DNA of 64,000 bases, from the NCBI RefSeq assembly GCF_016862915.1, contig NZ_BONW01000051.1, positions 1 to 64,000 on the forward strand. The letters run 5' to 3'. A program made the translations under genes and the position numbers. Below the pieces are notes generated by a model. It did not search any database. It was not told the DNA's origin and saw nothing but the letters and a program-made list of their open reading frames with translations. This DNA is from Plantactinospora endophytica. GTDB lineage: Bacteria; Actinomycetota; Actinomycetes; Mycobacteriales; Micromonosporaceae. This document shows positions 35,837-44,195 of this stretch, in pieces (the stretch's first letter is position 1; each line of letters opens with the position of its first letter).

Positions 35837-36619
35837 TTGAGGAAGAGGTTCCACGCGGCCGCGGTCGCCCTGGCGATCCTCGTGCCGCTGCTGTCGGCCG
35901 GTCCGGCCGCCGCCGAGGATGCGGTCGGTCAGGACCTGCCGAGATTCCGCGCGTCCGACGCACCCGCTGTCCCGCCCGGCGACGTCTCGCCACTCGTCGT
36001 CAACGGCGAGGCCGCCACGTCGTCCCGCGGCCTGGCCGCGCTGCACATCGACGGAAAGTTCGAATGCACGGGCAGCATCATCGCGCCCAGGTGGGTGCTG
36101 ACCGCCAAGCACTGTGTCGAGGGCTACCGTGACCAGGCGATGGCCGTACGGGTCAAGAGCCTGCGGTACGGCAGCGGCGGAGGTGTGGTGGCCGTGATCG
36201 AGGCCGAGTCGGTGGTCCGCTCGATCCACGACATCGCCTTGGTACGGCTCTCCCGCTCCGCGAACGCCGAGTACGTACCGCTCGCCAGCGCACACCCCAA
36301 GATCGGCACCACCAACTACGTGTTCGGCTGGGGCCGGACCTGCCCGACCTGCGCACTGTCGCCAACCCTGAAACGCGCGACGGTCACGGTCACGGGTATC
36401 AGCGACGCGTACTCCGACATGGGTACGGAAATCCGGGTCTCGCCCGGCAACGGGGCACCCTGCTCGGGTGACTCCGGCGGCCCGATGTTCAAGCTCGTCG
36501 ACGGCAAGCGCTACCAGGTTGGTGTGGTGTCCTGGGGCAGCAGTAGCTGCACCGGCTCGTCCTACTTCGCCAGTGTCCCGATCAGTCGGGACTGGATCCG
36601 CAGCGTCGCCGGGGTCTGA
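35837..36619 (+). CDS. Secreted trypsin-like serine protease
   Basis: 260 residues from TTG 35837, chosen because AAAGGAG lies five bases upstream and the signal peptide begins exactly there (RKRFHAAAVALAILVPLLSA, cleavage near AGPAAA-ED). Chymotrypsin fold with the triad His92 (LTAKHC), Asp132 (HDIALVRLSR) and Ser213 (APCSGDSGGP). Cys pairs at ECTG/KHC, CPTC, and PCS/SSC suit disulphides. The mature region starts with a short propeptide-like stretch before VVNGEAA. Exported, probably nutritional or developmental. It is divergent from the SARP gene; a strong terminator follows. Confidence 0.92.
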   Translation: MRKRFHAAAVALAILVPLLSAGPAAAEDAVGQDLPRFRASDAPAVPPGDVSPLVVNGEAATSSRGLAALHIDGKFECTGSIIAPRWVLTAKHCVEGYRDQAMAVRVKSLRYGSGGGVVAVIEAESVVRSIHDIALVRLSRSANAEYVPLASAHPKIGTTNYVFGWGRTCPTCALSPTLKRATVTVTGISDAYSDMGTEIRVSPGNGAPCSGDSGGPMFKLVDGKRYQVGVVSWGSSSCTGSSYFASVPISRDWIRSVAGV

Positions 36620-36629
36620 CAGCGGCACC

Positions 36630-36660
36630 GGGCGGCGGGACAGATCCTGTCCCGCCGCCC
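36630..36660 (+). terminator. Strong hairpin terminator after the protease gene
   Basis: A perfect 14-bp stem (GGGCGGCGGGACAG with CTGTCCCGCCGCCC) with a 3-nt loop, 10 bp after the stop. Confidence 0.8.
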
Positions 36661-36973
36661 AACTCGCGTCACCGGGCCGGCCGGGGGCGGCGACCGAGCC
36701 GGCTCGGATGAGCCTCAACGCGGGCGTCGCCGCAGCCGGGATGGCCAAGGCGCCCTTACCAGCACTGACCCGACCGCACCAGGTACCTCGTCCGCACCGC
36801 ACCATCGCCTCCAGCACGAGTTGAAAACCGCACTGGCGGCGGCCTTCCGCCACCCGCCTTGGCCAACCGCATACCTGGCCGCACCAACGAGCTGGCCAAG
36901 CAGGGACGAACGGCCACCCTGGTGTGTGACGGAATGTGAGAAGAGCCATTGAATCCACAGGCCCTTACACCTA
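36661..36973. other. Spacer containing an orphan ISL3-like end
   Basis: No gene is recognised. At 36924-36947 the sequence GACGGAATGTGAGAAGAGCC resembles the ISL3 terminal repeat at 1315-1336, suggesting the scar of a lost element. Confidence 0.4.
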
Positions 36974-37082
36974 GCGGTGGTAGGCGAGCACTACCACCGC
37001 CCGCTGTAGTCGGATCGGTGAACCGGTTCCCCGGCGGGTGATTCTGAGCAGTTGCTGACCTTCCCGGTCACTCAGCAGCCGC
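36974..37082 (-). pseudogene. IS630-family transposase N-terminal scrap
   Basis: The minus strand encodes RLLSDREGQQLLRITRRGTG and SPIRLQRAVVVLAYHR then a stop, matching the start of IS630-type transposases (the EE..L.....S...V..RRA.IVL pattern). Only about 36 residues survive. Confidence 0.55.
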
Positions 37083-37155
37083 AGGCGTTACAGGATTCGC
37101 CACCGCCACAGCCTGACCGCCAGCCCGCCGCCCGACCGGCAGGACACACGGCGTG

Positions 37156-37692
37156 TCAACCAACACCGTGAACCTTCGTGGTCCTCCGCCCTTGCTCGGC
37201 CAGCTCGGCGGCCGTCTCGATGCCGGTCAGTCCGGCACCGACGACGGTGATCGGAGCATCGGACGGCAGTTCGTCCAGCGTGGCGCGGACCCGCTGCGCG
37301 GACTCCCATTGGGCGGTGGAGACGGCGAACGCGATAGCGCCGGGCACCGACGTCGGTATCGCTCCGGTGCTGCCCACAGCGTAGATGAGGTAGTCGTAGT
37401 CGAGGTCGCGACCCGAGGCGAGCCGGTCCGTTCGGGCTGCGGTGTCGATACGCGTGGCGCCGTCGACAACGAGGTCGATGCCCTCGCCAAGCAGCGAGCC
37501 ATAGTCGGCGGTGGCCTCCCCGGTGCCTGCCACGAACTGGTGGAGCCGCATGCGATCGATGAACCTCGGGCGGGGGTTGACGAGGGTGATGTCGATGTCG
37601 TCGCGCTGGCGTAACCGGCTGGCCGCGAGCGTGCCGGCATAACCGCCGCCGACGACGACCTTGTGCTTGGTGCGCCGTACAGGCATGGGCAT
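37156..37692 (-). pseudogene. FAD-dependent oxidoreductase (NDH-2-like), truncated
   Basis: 178 residues, less than half of the family length of about 400. The FAD-binding start KVVVGGGYAGTLAASRLRQR, LVNPRPRFIDRMRLHQFVAG, DYLIYAVGST and the start of the NAD-binding Rossmann motif ITVVGAGLTGIETAAELAEQ are present, then the frame ends abruptly after EQGRRTTKVHGVG. The NADH-binding and C-terminal regions are gone. It sits divergent from an ECF41 sigma gene, a pairing in which the oxidoreductase is normally the sigma factor's target. A closely related, also damaged copy lies at 44740-45304. Confidence 0.75.
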
Positions 37693-37810
37693 GGGGGCGT
37701 TCCCTTCTCGATCTCGACAGTTGTCCGCTCCGCTGGTGCGATCGCGGGTAGCAGCGCGATTCTCGGTAGCGAGTCACCGGCCAACCTGCGGCTGCCTTGC
37801 TTGATGGACG

Positions 37811-37900
37811 GTGTCGCACTCTTCCGACAGCGCGACACCCAAAAATGTGAGGCGAAGTGGCTCACAGTCCGCTGCGCTGTCTTGTCGGACCACTGACAAG
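37811..37900. promoter_or_regulatory. Dyads between the oxidoreductase and ECF41 genes
   Basis: Two inverted repeats lie in the divergent spacer: GTGTCGC (37811-37817) with GCGACAC (37832-37838), and CTTGTC (37881-37886) with GACAAG (37895-37900), the latter 28 bp upstream of the sigma gene start. They may be regulator sites; no protein can be assigned. Confidence 0.35.
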
Positions 37901-37928
37901 CACAACGCGACCGAGGGGGCGCGGGACC

Positions 37929-38897
37929 ATGACCGACCAGTTCGAGCAGGAGCGCAGCCCACTCGACCCGAGCCTGAGTGCGATCATGAGCGAACGACGT
38001 GGACTGATCAATCTGGCGTACCGCCTCCTCGGCTCGTTGGCCGAGGCGGAAGATGTGGTCCAGGAGACCTACGCTCGCTGGTACGCGATGTCCCGACAGC
38101 AGCAGGACGCCATCGAGGTACCCGGGGCCTGGCTGAGCAAGGTGGCGAGCCGCTTGTGTCTCAACGTGCTCTCCTCGGCGCGCACGCGGCGAGAGCTCTA
38201 TGTGGGTGAGTGGATTCCGGAGCCGCTACCGGAGCCCTCCGAGTGGATCGGTGGGCGATCGGACGGCTTCACCATCGACCCGGTCGACCGGGTCACGCTC
38301 GACGAGTCGGTCAACATGGCCTTCCTCGTCGTCCTCGACGCGATGACCCCGGCCGAACGCGTCGCCTTCATCCTCCACGACGTCTTCCGCTACCCCTTCG
38401 CCGCGGTAGCCGAGATCGTCGGTCGCACCCCGGGGGCCTGCCGCCAGCTGGCCTCCTCGGCCCGCCGCCGCATCCGCGCAGCGCATACCCCGACGACGCC
38501 GACGGTCCGGCAGGCGCGGATCGTCAACGATTTCAAGCGGGCATGGGAAGCCGGGGACATCAGCGCCCTCATCGGTCTCTTGGACCCCGGCGCCACAGCG
38601 ATCGCCGACGGTGGCGGCCGCGCCAGCGCCGCCCTCCGCCCGATCGACGGGGCCGCGCGAATCGTGCGCTTCATGGTCCAACTCGCGCGCAACCTCCGCG
38701 ACCTGACGATCCTCGAACGCACCGTCAACGGACAACCCGGCCTGGTCCTGCAGCAGGACGGGGTGACGGTCACGGTGGCGGCGCTCCAGATCGAGGGCGA
38801 GCGGATCAAGCACATATGGGCGACCCGCAACGCCGACAAACTCCGGCCGTGGACGACTCGTCGGCCGGGTGGTCGTGGCCGCACAGGATCGGCGTGA
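37929..38897 (+). CDS. ECF41-type sigma factor with fused SnoaL-like C-terminal domain
   Basis: 322 residues. Sigma region 2 (RRGLINLAYRLLGSLAEAED, VVQETYARWYAM) is joined to region 4 (MTPAERVAFILHDVFRYPFA, AVAEIVGRTPGACRQLASSA). The linker carries EWIPEPLPEP, the C-terminal SnoaL-like domain has DGGGR (IADGGGRASAA), and the end has RNADKL: the three hallmark motifs (WLPEP, DGGGK, NPDKL) of ECF41 sigma factors, in which the fused domain replaces an anti-sigma factor. Intact; ATG 37929. It is flanked by an oxidoreductase and a DoxX gene, the usual ECF41 company. Confidence 0.93.
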   Translation: MTDQFEQERSPLDPSLSAIMSERRGLINLAYRLLGSLAEAEDVVQETYARWYAMSRQQQDAIEVPGAWLSKVASRLCLNVLSSARTRRELYVGEWIPEPLPEPSEWIGGRSDGFTIDPVDRVTLDESVNMAFLVVLDAMTPAERVAFILHDVFRYPFAAVAEIVGRTPGACRQLASSARRRIRAAHTPTTPTVRQARIVNDFKRAWEAGDISALIGLLDPGATAIADGGGRASAALRPIDGAARIVRFMVQLARNLRDLTILERTVNGQPGLVLQQDGVTVTVAALQIEGERIKHIWATRNADKLRPWTTRRPGGRGRTGSA

Positions 38898-39015
38898 ACC
38901 CCGCCTTGTCGGGCATGTGCAGGGGTCATGCAGCCGTCTCATCCCCTCCGGCGGCACGGATCGGCGACCCCGGCAGGGACCCTCAGCGGGCAGCGCATGG
39001 CCGATCGGCGATCGA

Positions 39016-39384
39016 TCAGGCGGTCGTCCACGCGAAATGCCCCACGGCGGCGACGGCGAGGACGAGGAAGACCGCAGGAAACGCGATGTTGTGGAACACC
39101 CGCGCGCGGACGTGAGCCAGAATCGCGCCGACGAAGAACAGGACGAGGCCGACGGCTGCAGCCAATCCGAGGGGACGTACGCCGAGAAGGCCGAGCACCA
39201 GACCGATGACGCCGGCCCCCTCGACCACCGCGAGGTAGGGGATCCACCGCGCGGACAGCCCGACCTCGGCGCAGTTGCGCATCACAAAGTCTGCCCTGAC
39301 CACCTTGGCGGTCACCTCGATGGCGTTGGCGAGGGCGCAGAGGATGGTCGCGACGACCAGGACGCCTTCCAGCACGGCGATCAT
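39016..39384 (-). CDS. DoxX-family membrane protein
   Basis: 122 residues, four hydrophobic helices: VLEGVLVVATILCALANAIE, ARWIPYLAVVEGAGVIGLVL, LGLAAAVGLVLFFVGAILAH and NIAFPAVFLVLAVAAVGHFA. The VRARVFHN loop before the last helix is typical of DoxX/DoxD-like proteins. Such genes often accompany ECF41 sigma factors. Convergent with the intact ECF41 gene. Its function in the membrane is probably redox-related; not proven. Confidence 0.82.
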   Translation of the reverse strand: MIAVLEGVLVVATILCALANAIEVTAKVVRADFVMRNCAEVGLSARWIPYLAVVEGAGVIGLVLGLLGVRPLGLAAAVGLVLFFVGAILAHVRARVFHNIAFPAVFLVLAVAAVGHFAWTTA

Positions 39385-39494
39385 GACGCGCGCCGACGCG
39401 ATCGAGCAATCGGTACGCTCATAGGTGCCTCCACATGCGCGGGTTTATCAGGTTGTGGTCTCTCGCCCCTTCTGACGCCCGGCACGCATGAAAG

Positions 39495-40361
39495 GTGACC
39501 AGACGCGTGGAACTCGTCGAACACTTCGAGGCTTCGAGGGCCCGACTGATGTCGTTGGCCTGTCGCATCGTCGGCTCGCACCACGACGCCGAAGACGCGG
39601 TGCAGGCCGCCTGGCTGCACGCGCGGTCGGCCGACCCGGTGCAACTGGTCAACCCCGAGGGCTGGCTCACCACGGTGACGGCACGCCTGTGCCTCGACCA
39701 GCTTCGCGCCCGCCATCGCCGGCGCGAGATCCCGCTCGGGGGCCGACGACATCCCCGGCGAGCAGCTTGCGGCCGACGAGGCGTTCGTCCGTCGTGAGGA
39801 CGTCTGCCGGGCGCTGCTGGTCGTGCTCGACGAACTGTCTCCCCCGCAGCGGGTGGCCTACGTGCTGCATGACCTCTTCGCCGTCTCGTTCGACGAGATC
39901 GGGCCCGTGCTCGACACGACGGTGGCCGCGGCGAAGAAGCTCGCGAGTCGGGCGCGGATCCGGCTCAGGGACGTTCGTGCGGTCGACCTGCCGGGGTCCG
40001 CCCACCAGATGGAGATCATCGACGCGTTCCTCGCCGCGGCGCGTGGCGGCGACATCGCGCGGCTCGTCACGCTCCTGGCGCCTGACGTCGTCCGCACGGC
40101 CGACCTCAAGTTCTCGCGGACAGCGCCGCTCCTGTCGTCCAGGGCGCCTGGGCGGTCGCGAAGGAGACCAGGGTGTTCGTGGACCGCATCGCCGCTGCCG
40201 TCCCGGTCCTCGTTGAGGGTCACCCGGGAGCGGTGATCGCCCCTGGTGGGCACCCGTTCGCAATGATCCGGATCCGCGGCCACGACGGCCTCGTCACCAG
40301 CATCGACATCGCGCCCTATAAGCGCGGCACCGCTTCCCTTCCTACTGCCTTGAGTGCGTGA
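39495..40361 (+). pseudogene. SigJ-like ECF sigma factor with two frameshifts
   Basis: Three frames join to one sigma protein. Region 2 is VELVEHFEASRARLMSLACR and IVGSHHDAEDAVQAAWLHAR. After an extra G in the run at about 39737-39743 the frame continues ADDIPGEQLAADEAFVRRED, VLDELSPPQRVAYVLHDLFA and VLDTTVAAAKKLASRARIRL. After a second slip near 40125 the SnoaL-like end reads VVQGAWAVAKETRVFVDRIA and PFAMIRIRGHDGLVTSIDIA. GTG 39495 follows GAAAGG. It is related to but distinct from the ECF41 gene (no WLPEP motif). Either decayed or a sequencing artefact at homopolymers. Confidence 0.75.
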
Positions 40362-40559
40362 TTCTCTGTCCGTTCAAGGATCCGAGTGGTAGCTGGTGCC
40401 GACGCAGGCCATTGGCGGGCCGAGCGCAATGGCCACTTGGCCTGCCGCGCTCGGCCTCTGTTTCTGCTGGTAGGAGCCTGATTGCTGAATCGATCACGTG
40501 TCGATGGCGTTGCCAGGCAGTGGTGCGGCCTCGTCGTCCGGGGCCACCCGGAGGGTGCC

Positions 40560-40690
40560 GGCGTGGGGTTGGGGCCGAACACTCGCTCCTTGAAGAAGCG
40601 GGCGATCCGGTCTACGAGCAGGTCTTCCCGGATCCTCCTCTTCGTTCCGCCCCACACAGCCGGTCGCACCTGTCACAGAAGAGATAGGAC
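40560..40690 (-). pseudogene. Possible serine recombinase scrap
   Basis: The minus strand reads KRRIREDLLVDRIARFFKER and VFGPN, resembling the region after the zinc ribbon in large serine recombinases (VREDxL...V..F...RVFGP). Both sides are unrelated. Weak call. Confidence 0.35.
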
Positions 40691-40764
40691 TGGGGTCGGT
40701 CCGCTTGGTTTGCGAGTGACCGTTGTTTCCGGCGCTGATCGAGATCGTTGCCGAAAGCTCCGTG

Positions 40765-40781
40765 CCATACCGTATGGTATG
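40765..40781. promoter_or_regulatory. TetR operator overlapping its promoter
   Basis: CATACC-GTAT-GGTATG (40766-40781) is a perfect dyad containing the nested palindrome CCATACCGTATGG (40765-40777). It lies 8 bp before the TetR start codon and its TATGGT can serve as the -10 box, so binding should block transcription. Confidence 0.7.
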
Positions 40782-40789
40782 CTCCGGTG

Positions 40790-41329
40790 ATGGGAACGCG
40801 TGATCTGTGGCTCGGCGAGGGTGTCGTGGTGTTGGCCGACGAGGGACCGGCGGGTGTGCGGATAGACCGTCTGGCTGCCCGCCTCGGCCTGACGAAGGGG
40901 TCGTTCCATCACCACTTCACGGGGGTCGCTGACTACCACGCGGCGTTGCTGACTCATATCGAGCATGGACAGGTCGCTCTGCTCGATGGGCTGTCAGGCG
41001 AGCTCGCCGCCGTCGATCCGGTCGACGCCCTGCGGGCCCTTCCCTCGCGGCTCGACGAACTGTTCGACGCCGAGTTGGATCGGGCCCTGCGGGCGTGGGC
41101 GATCGGGAACGACGGTGCGCGTGGCGTGGTCGAACGCGTCGACAGCGCGCGTCTCACTTTCCTCGAGACCCTCTGGAACCGCGCTGTGCCCGACCCGACC
41201 CGGGCGCGCGCCGCCGCCCTGCTGCCGCATCTTCTCCTGATCGGAGCGAACGCCATCCGCCCACCCCTCGACGCTGCCAGTCGACGCGCGGTGTTCGACC
41301 TACTGCCAGACCTGATTCCCCATGTCTGA
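40790..41329 (+). CDS. TetR-family regulator next to an FAD monooxygenase
   Basis: 179 residues. The helix-turn-helix VRIDRLAARLGLTKGSFHHH and FTGVADYHAALL is typical TetR; the C-terminal part includes LDELFDAELDRALRAWAIGN. The start ATG 40790 lacks a Shine-Dalgarno, and the predicted transcript start lies within a few bases, so the mRNA may be leaderless. It probably represses itself through the dyad just upstream and perhaps the co-directional monooxygenase 114 bp downstream. Confidence 0.88.
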   Translation: MGTRDLWLGEGVVVLADEGPAGVRIDRLAARLGLTKGSFHHHFTGVADYHAALLTHIEHGQVALLDGLSGELAAVDPVDALRALPSRLDELFDAELDRALRAWAIGNDGARGVVERVDSARLTFLETLWNRAVPDPTRARAAALLPHLLLIGANAIRPPLDAASRRAVFDLLPDLIPHV

Positions 41330-41339
41330 GGGGCCGATC

Positions 41340-41367
41340 CGGCGCCCCCACCCGCGGACGGGCGCCG
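41340..41367 (+). terminator. Hairpin between TetR and monooxygenase genes
   Basis: CGGCGCCC (41340-41347) pairs with GGGCGCCG (41360-41367), loop 12 nt, starting 11 bp after the TetR stop. The monooxygenase then likely has its own promoter in 41368-41430. Confidence 0.5.
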
Positions 41368-41443
41368 TGATTGCCGTCGCTGTTGCGCTCGCGCCGGGCA
41401 TCGTGACTGCTACCGAAGTTCATCGCATAGAAAGAGGAGTCAG

Positions 41444-43078
41444 ATGACCGCTGTCGATGTGTTGATCGTCGGGGCTGGCCCGACCGGGCTCACCCTCGCG
41501 GTCGATCTGGCCCGCCGTGGAGTTCGCGCGGTGCTGATCGAGGCCGCGCCCGCCCTGCCTCGTCAGTCCCGAGGCAAGGGCCTGCAACCTCGAAGCCTGG
41601 AGGTGCTCGACGATCTCGGTGTCATCGACGCGGTTCTGGGACACGGCCAGTCACGCCAGGACATCACCCTGTACCGCGATGGCCGGCGCCTTGCGCGGAT
41701 ACCCGCTGGTCTTGCCGAGCCGCGCGCGGATCTGCCGTACCCGAACATCGTGATGATTCCACAGTGGCGCACCACCACGCTGCTCGCACGACGGCTGCAC
41801 GAACTCGGTTCCGCGATCCGGTTCAACACCCGCCTCGAGTCGTTCACCGCTGGTAACGACGCGGTGCGCGCCGTGGTCACCACCGCAAACGGCGGCAGGG
41901 AGGATTTGACCGCCCGCTATCTCGTCGGATGCGACGGCGCGCACAGCATCGTGCGCCGCACACTCGACCTCGAGTTCGCCGGTTCCTCCGACGAGACGCA
42001 GCGCTACCTGCTCGGTGATGTCACCGTTCCCGGTTGGAACCCCGAAGTCGACGGAGCCGTTCGCTCACACGCATGGCTCGGCACGGACGGGTCGTTCCTC
42101 GGTCTGGCTGGCCTGCCCGACACCGGCCAGTGGCAGATCGGGGCGAGCATCACCGTCGACGACAACCTCGAGCCCACCCTGGAGGCGCTCCAGCGGCTAT
42201 GGGACGAGCGCACCGGCCACCCGCAGGTCCGCCTGTCCAACGCGACCTGGTTGTCGAACTTCCGGGTCAACGTCCGCATGGTCGAGGACTACCGCCGCGG
42301 CCGAGTCCTGCTCGCCGGCGACGCCGCGCACGTGCACCCGCCCACCGGAGGGCAGGGAATGAACACCGGCATCCAGGACGCCTACAACCTGGGCTGGAAG
42401 CTTGCCGCCTGCCTCAACGGCCACGACGACACCCTGCTTGACACTTACCCGGCCGAACGCCTCCCCGTCGCCCGTCGTGCGTTGACGCAAAGCACCAACA
42501 TCCTCGACGTGGTCACCAACCACAACCCACTCGTCCGGTTCGCCGTGCAACGACTGCTCCTGCCGCTACTCAGCCGACCCTCGATCAACCGCAGACTCAC
42601 CGCCCGTGTGTCCCAGATCGACATCGGCTACCGCGACGGGCCCCTGGCCGACGACGAACTGTCCGGTGGCCGCGTCCGACCTGGCGATCGAGCCCCGGAT
42701 GCCCACCTCGTCGATGCCGCCACCGAGCAGCCGCTGCGGTTGTTCGACCTGCTCCGCGGGCCACGATGGACGCTGCTCCTCGTCGGCGACGCCTCCGCCA
42801 GCCACCTCGACTGTGATGCTCTTCCCGACGAGGTGCACACCTGCTTGATTACGCCCGTGCGATCGACGTCGTTTTCCGGCCGGGTGGTCATCGACCGCGA
42901 CGGGACGTTTCGCCGGGCCTACCGAGCAAAGCCCGGTACCGCGTTACTCATTCGCCCGGACGGCTACCTCCACTGGCGCGCGCACACGCCCTGCGCCGAC
43001 TCGGTGACCAGGCACATCCTCGGGGCGGACGCGCACACCCCATCCGCTGCAGCTACCCGACGACAGCCGGGCAGGTGA
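41444..43078 (+). CDS. FAD-dependent aromatic hydroxylase (PheA/TfdB/RdmE type)
   Basis: 544 residues, class A flavoprotein monooxygenase. FAD ADP-binding motif VLIVGAGPTGLTLAVDLARR; the DG motif ARYLVGCDGAHSIVRR (about 160); the ribityl-binding motif LLAGDAAHVHPPTGGQGMNT (about 290-307) and IQDAYNLGWKLAACLNGHD. A thioredoxin-like C-terminal domain follows (DLLRGPRWTLLLVGDAS, FSGRVVIDRDGTFRRAYRAK), typical of the phenol hydroxylase group used in aromatic catabolism and polyketide tailoring. It needs NAD(P)H and O2. GAAAGAGGAG precedes ATG 41444. It lies just downstream of a TetR gene. Confidence 0.92.
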   Translation: MTAVDVLIVGAGPTGLTLAVDLARRGVRAVLIEAAPALPRQSRGKGLQPRSLEVLDDLGVIDAVLGHGQSRQDITLYRDGRRLARIPAGLAEPRADLPYPNIVMIPQWRTTTLLARRLHELGSAIRFNTRLESFTAGNDAVRAVVTTANGGREDLTARYLVGCDGAHSIVRRTLDLEFAGSSDETQRYLLGDVTVPGWNPEVDGAVRSHAWLGTDGSFLGLAGLPDTGQWQIGASITVDDNLEPTLEALQRLWDERTGHPQVRLSNATWLSNFRVNVRMVEDYRRGRVLLAGDAAHVHPPTGGQGMNTGIQDAYNLGWKLAACLNGHDDTLLDTYPAERLPVARRALTQSTNILDVVTNHNPLVRFAVQRLLLPLLSRPSINRRLTARVSQIDIGYRDGPLADDELSGGRVRPGDRAPDAHLVDAATEQPLRLFDLLRGPRWTLLLVGDASASHLDCDALPDEVHTCLITPVRSTSFSGRVVIDRDGTFRRAYRAKPGTALLIRPDGYLHWRAHTPCADSVTRHILGADAHTPSAAATRRQPGR

Positions 43079-43259
43079 GAAGGCCAAGACACGGAGAAGG
43101 GCTTGGGGTGTCCGCTTAGGCAGGGTGGCTGGTTGGCTCGGCAGCACGAGTCGGGAACGGGTCGCAGACGATGGCAGGTCACCGTTGTCCGACATGCTGA
43201 GGTCCCAACCGCGTCCGATGTGGATCACTGCGACTCATTCACGCGAGGAGTCCTTCGAG

Positions 43260-43613
43260 ATGGTGCAACCCTGGTGGCCGCTGGCCTTGTTGGCAGTGAT
43301 CCAGCTCTGCGATGCGGTGTTATGCACAAAGCCGGTCGCCTTCATTCGGCAGTGTTTGATCGACGTCCAGTTCCCCGAACGCTTCTGGCGGTTTCTCCCT
43401 CCGCTCAAGGCTGCCGCGGCGGCTGGGCTTATCGTCGGGATCTGGGTCCCGCCGATGGCGGTGCTTGTGTGCGCGGCGCTGGTCTGCTATTTCGTGGTGG
43501 CGATCTCGGCGCACGTCCGCGCCCGCGATTTCGGCCGCAACCTGTTCCTGAACGCGACGGCAATGTTGGTCATCTGCTCGGCGGTGCTGGCTTTCACCGT
43601 CCAGGCTGCATGA
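43260..43613 (+). CDS. DoxX-family membrane protein (second copy)
   Basis: 117 residues from ATG 43260 (GAGGAG upstream). Four helices: PWWPLALLAVIQLCDAVLC, FWRFLPPLKAAAAAGLIVGI, PPMAVLVCAALVCYFVVAIS and LFLNATAMLVICSAVLAF, with the HVRARDFGRN loop also seen in the copy at 39016 (HVRARVFHN). It adjoins the damaged ECF/oxidoreductase pair at 44-45 kb just as the first copy adjoins the intact ECF41 gene. Confidence 0.8.
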   Translation: MVQPWWPLALLAVIQLCDAVLCTKPVAFIRQCLIDVQFPERFWRFLPPLKAAAAAGLIVGIWVPPMAVLVCAALVCYFVVAISAHVRARDFGRNLFLNATAMLVICSAVLAFTVQAA

Positions 43614-44049
43614 TCGAACACGCGACGATGGCGCGGGGGTGTGTCAACGGTTGGGTCATGACGCAAAACGCTTCGTATTCGGCGGGCGGGACGTTGAAGC
43701 GCCTGCGCCGGATCGGGCCCTGCAGCGCCTCCAATGCGAGGTCGATGTACAGAGGCGGGACGACAGCGCAGCCGTGAGGCAGTGCGCGTCCCGACCCCTC
43801 AGCAGCGCGCGTCGTTCCGCACCGCCAGGAGTGGCAGGCCCGCCGCGTATCGCGGGAGGAAACCGGCGGTCGGGGTGTCCGGACGGTGTTGCCCGAGTCG
43901 AGCAGCACGTCGAGCGCGCCCACCCCCCGCTGGACATCGGACGGGTGCAGGCAGCCCAAACGGGCTCGTCGAGGACGACGAGGCCGGCCTGGCGGTCCGC
44001 CGCACCGCAGTCCACGCCGACCGTCGACGCCGGCCCGGTGAACTTCATC
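43614..44049 (-). other. Unassigned minus-strand frame
   Basis: An open frame (43594-43959) reads GALDVLLDSGNTVRTPRPPV and LYIDLALEALQGPIRRRRFN VPPAEYEAF (two parts). The composition is partly natural, but no domain is recognised and it overlaps the DoxX 3' end. It may be debris between the DoxX gene and the MMPL scrap. Confidence 0.25.
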
Positions 44050-44195
44050 CCACGTCGAGAGTCAGCGCGGTGACCAGGACCGAGCGGACGATCATGGTGT
44101 CCAGCAGTACGCCGAACGCCACCGCGAATCCCAACTGCGCTGCGAAGACCAACGGCAGCGATCCCAGCGCAAACCTGCCACTGGGCAAGGTCATT
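44045..44195 (-). pseudogene. MMPL-family transporter C-terminal scrap
   Basis: SLPLVFAAQLGFAVAFGVLL and DTMIVRSVLVTALTLDVG match the last transmembrane helices of MmpL/RND-like transporters (family pattern LVFLAQLGFVVAFGVLLDTLVVRS). Only about 45 residues survive, inserted where the C-terminal half of the adjacent ECF gene should be. Confidence 0.65.

Noticed and set aside
43656-44195. Full-length 374-residue reading of the truncated ECF41 frame
   Set aside because: After RRRRFQPVDA the frame loses all similarity to the SnoaL-like domain, while another frame carries an MMPL fragment; the open frame there is accidental.
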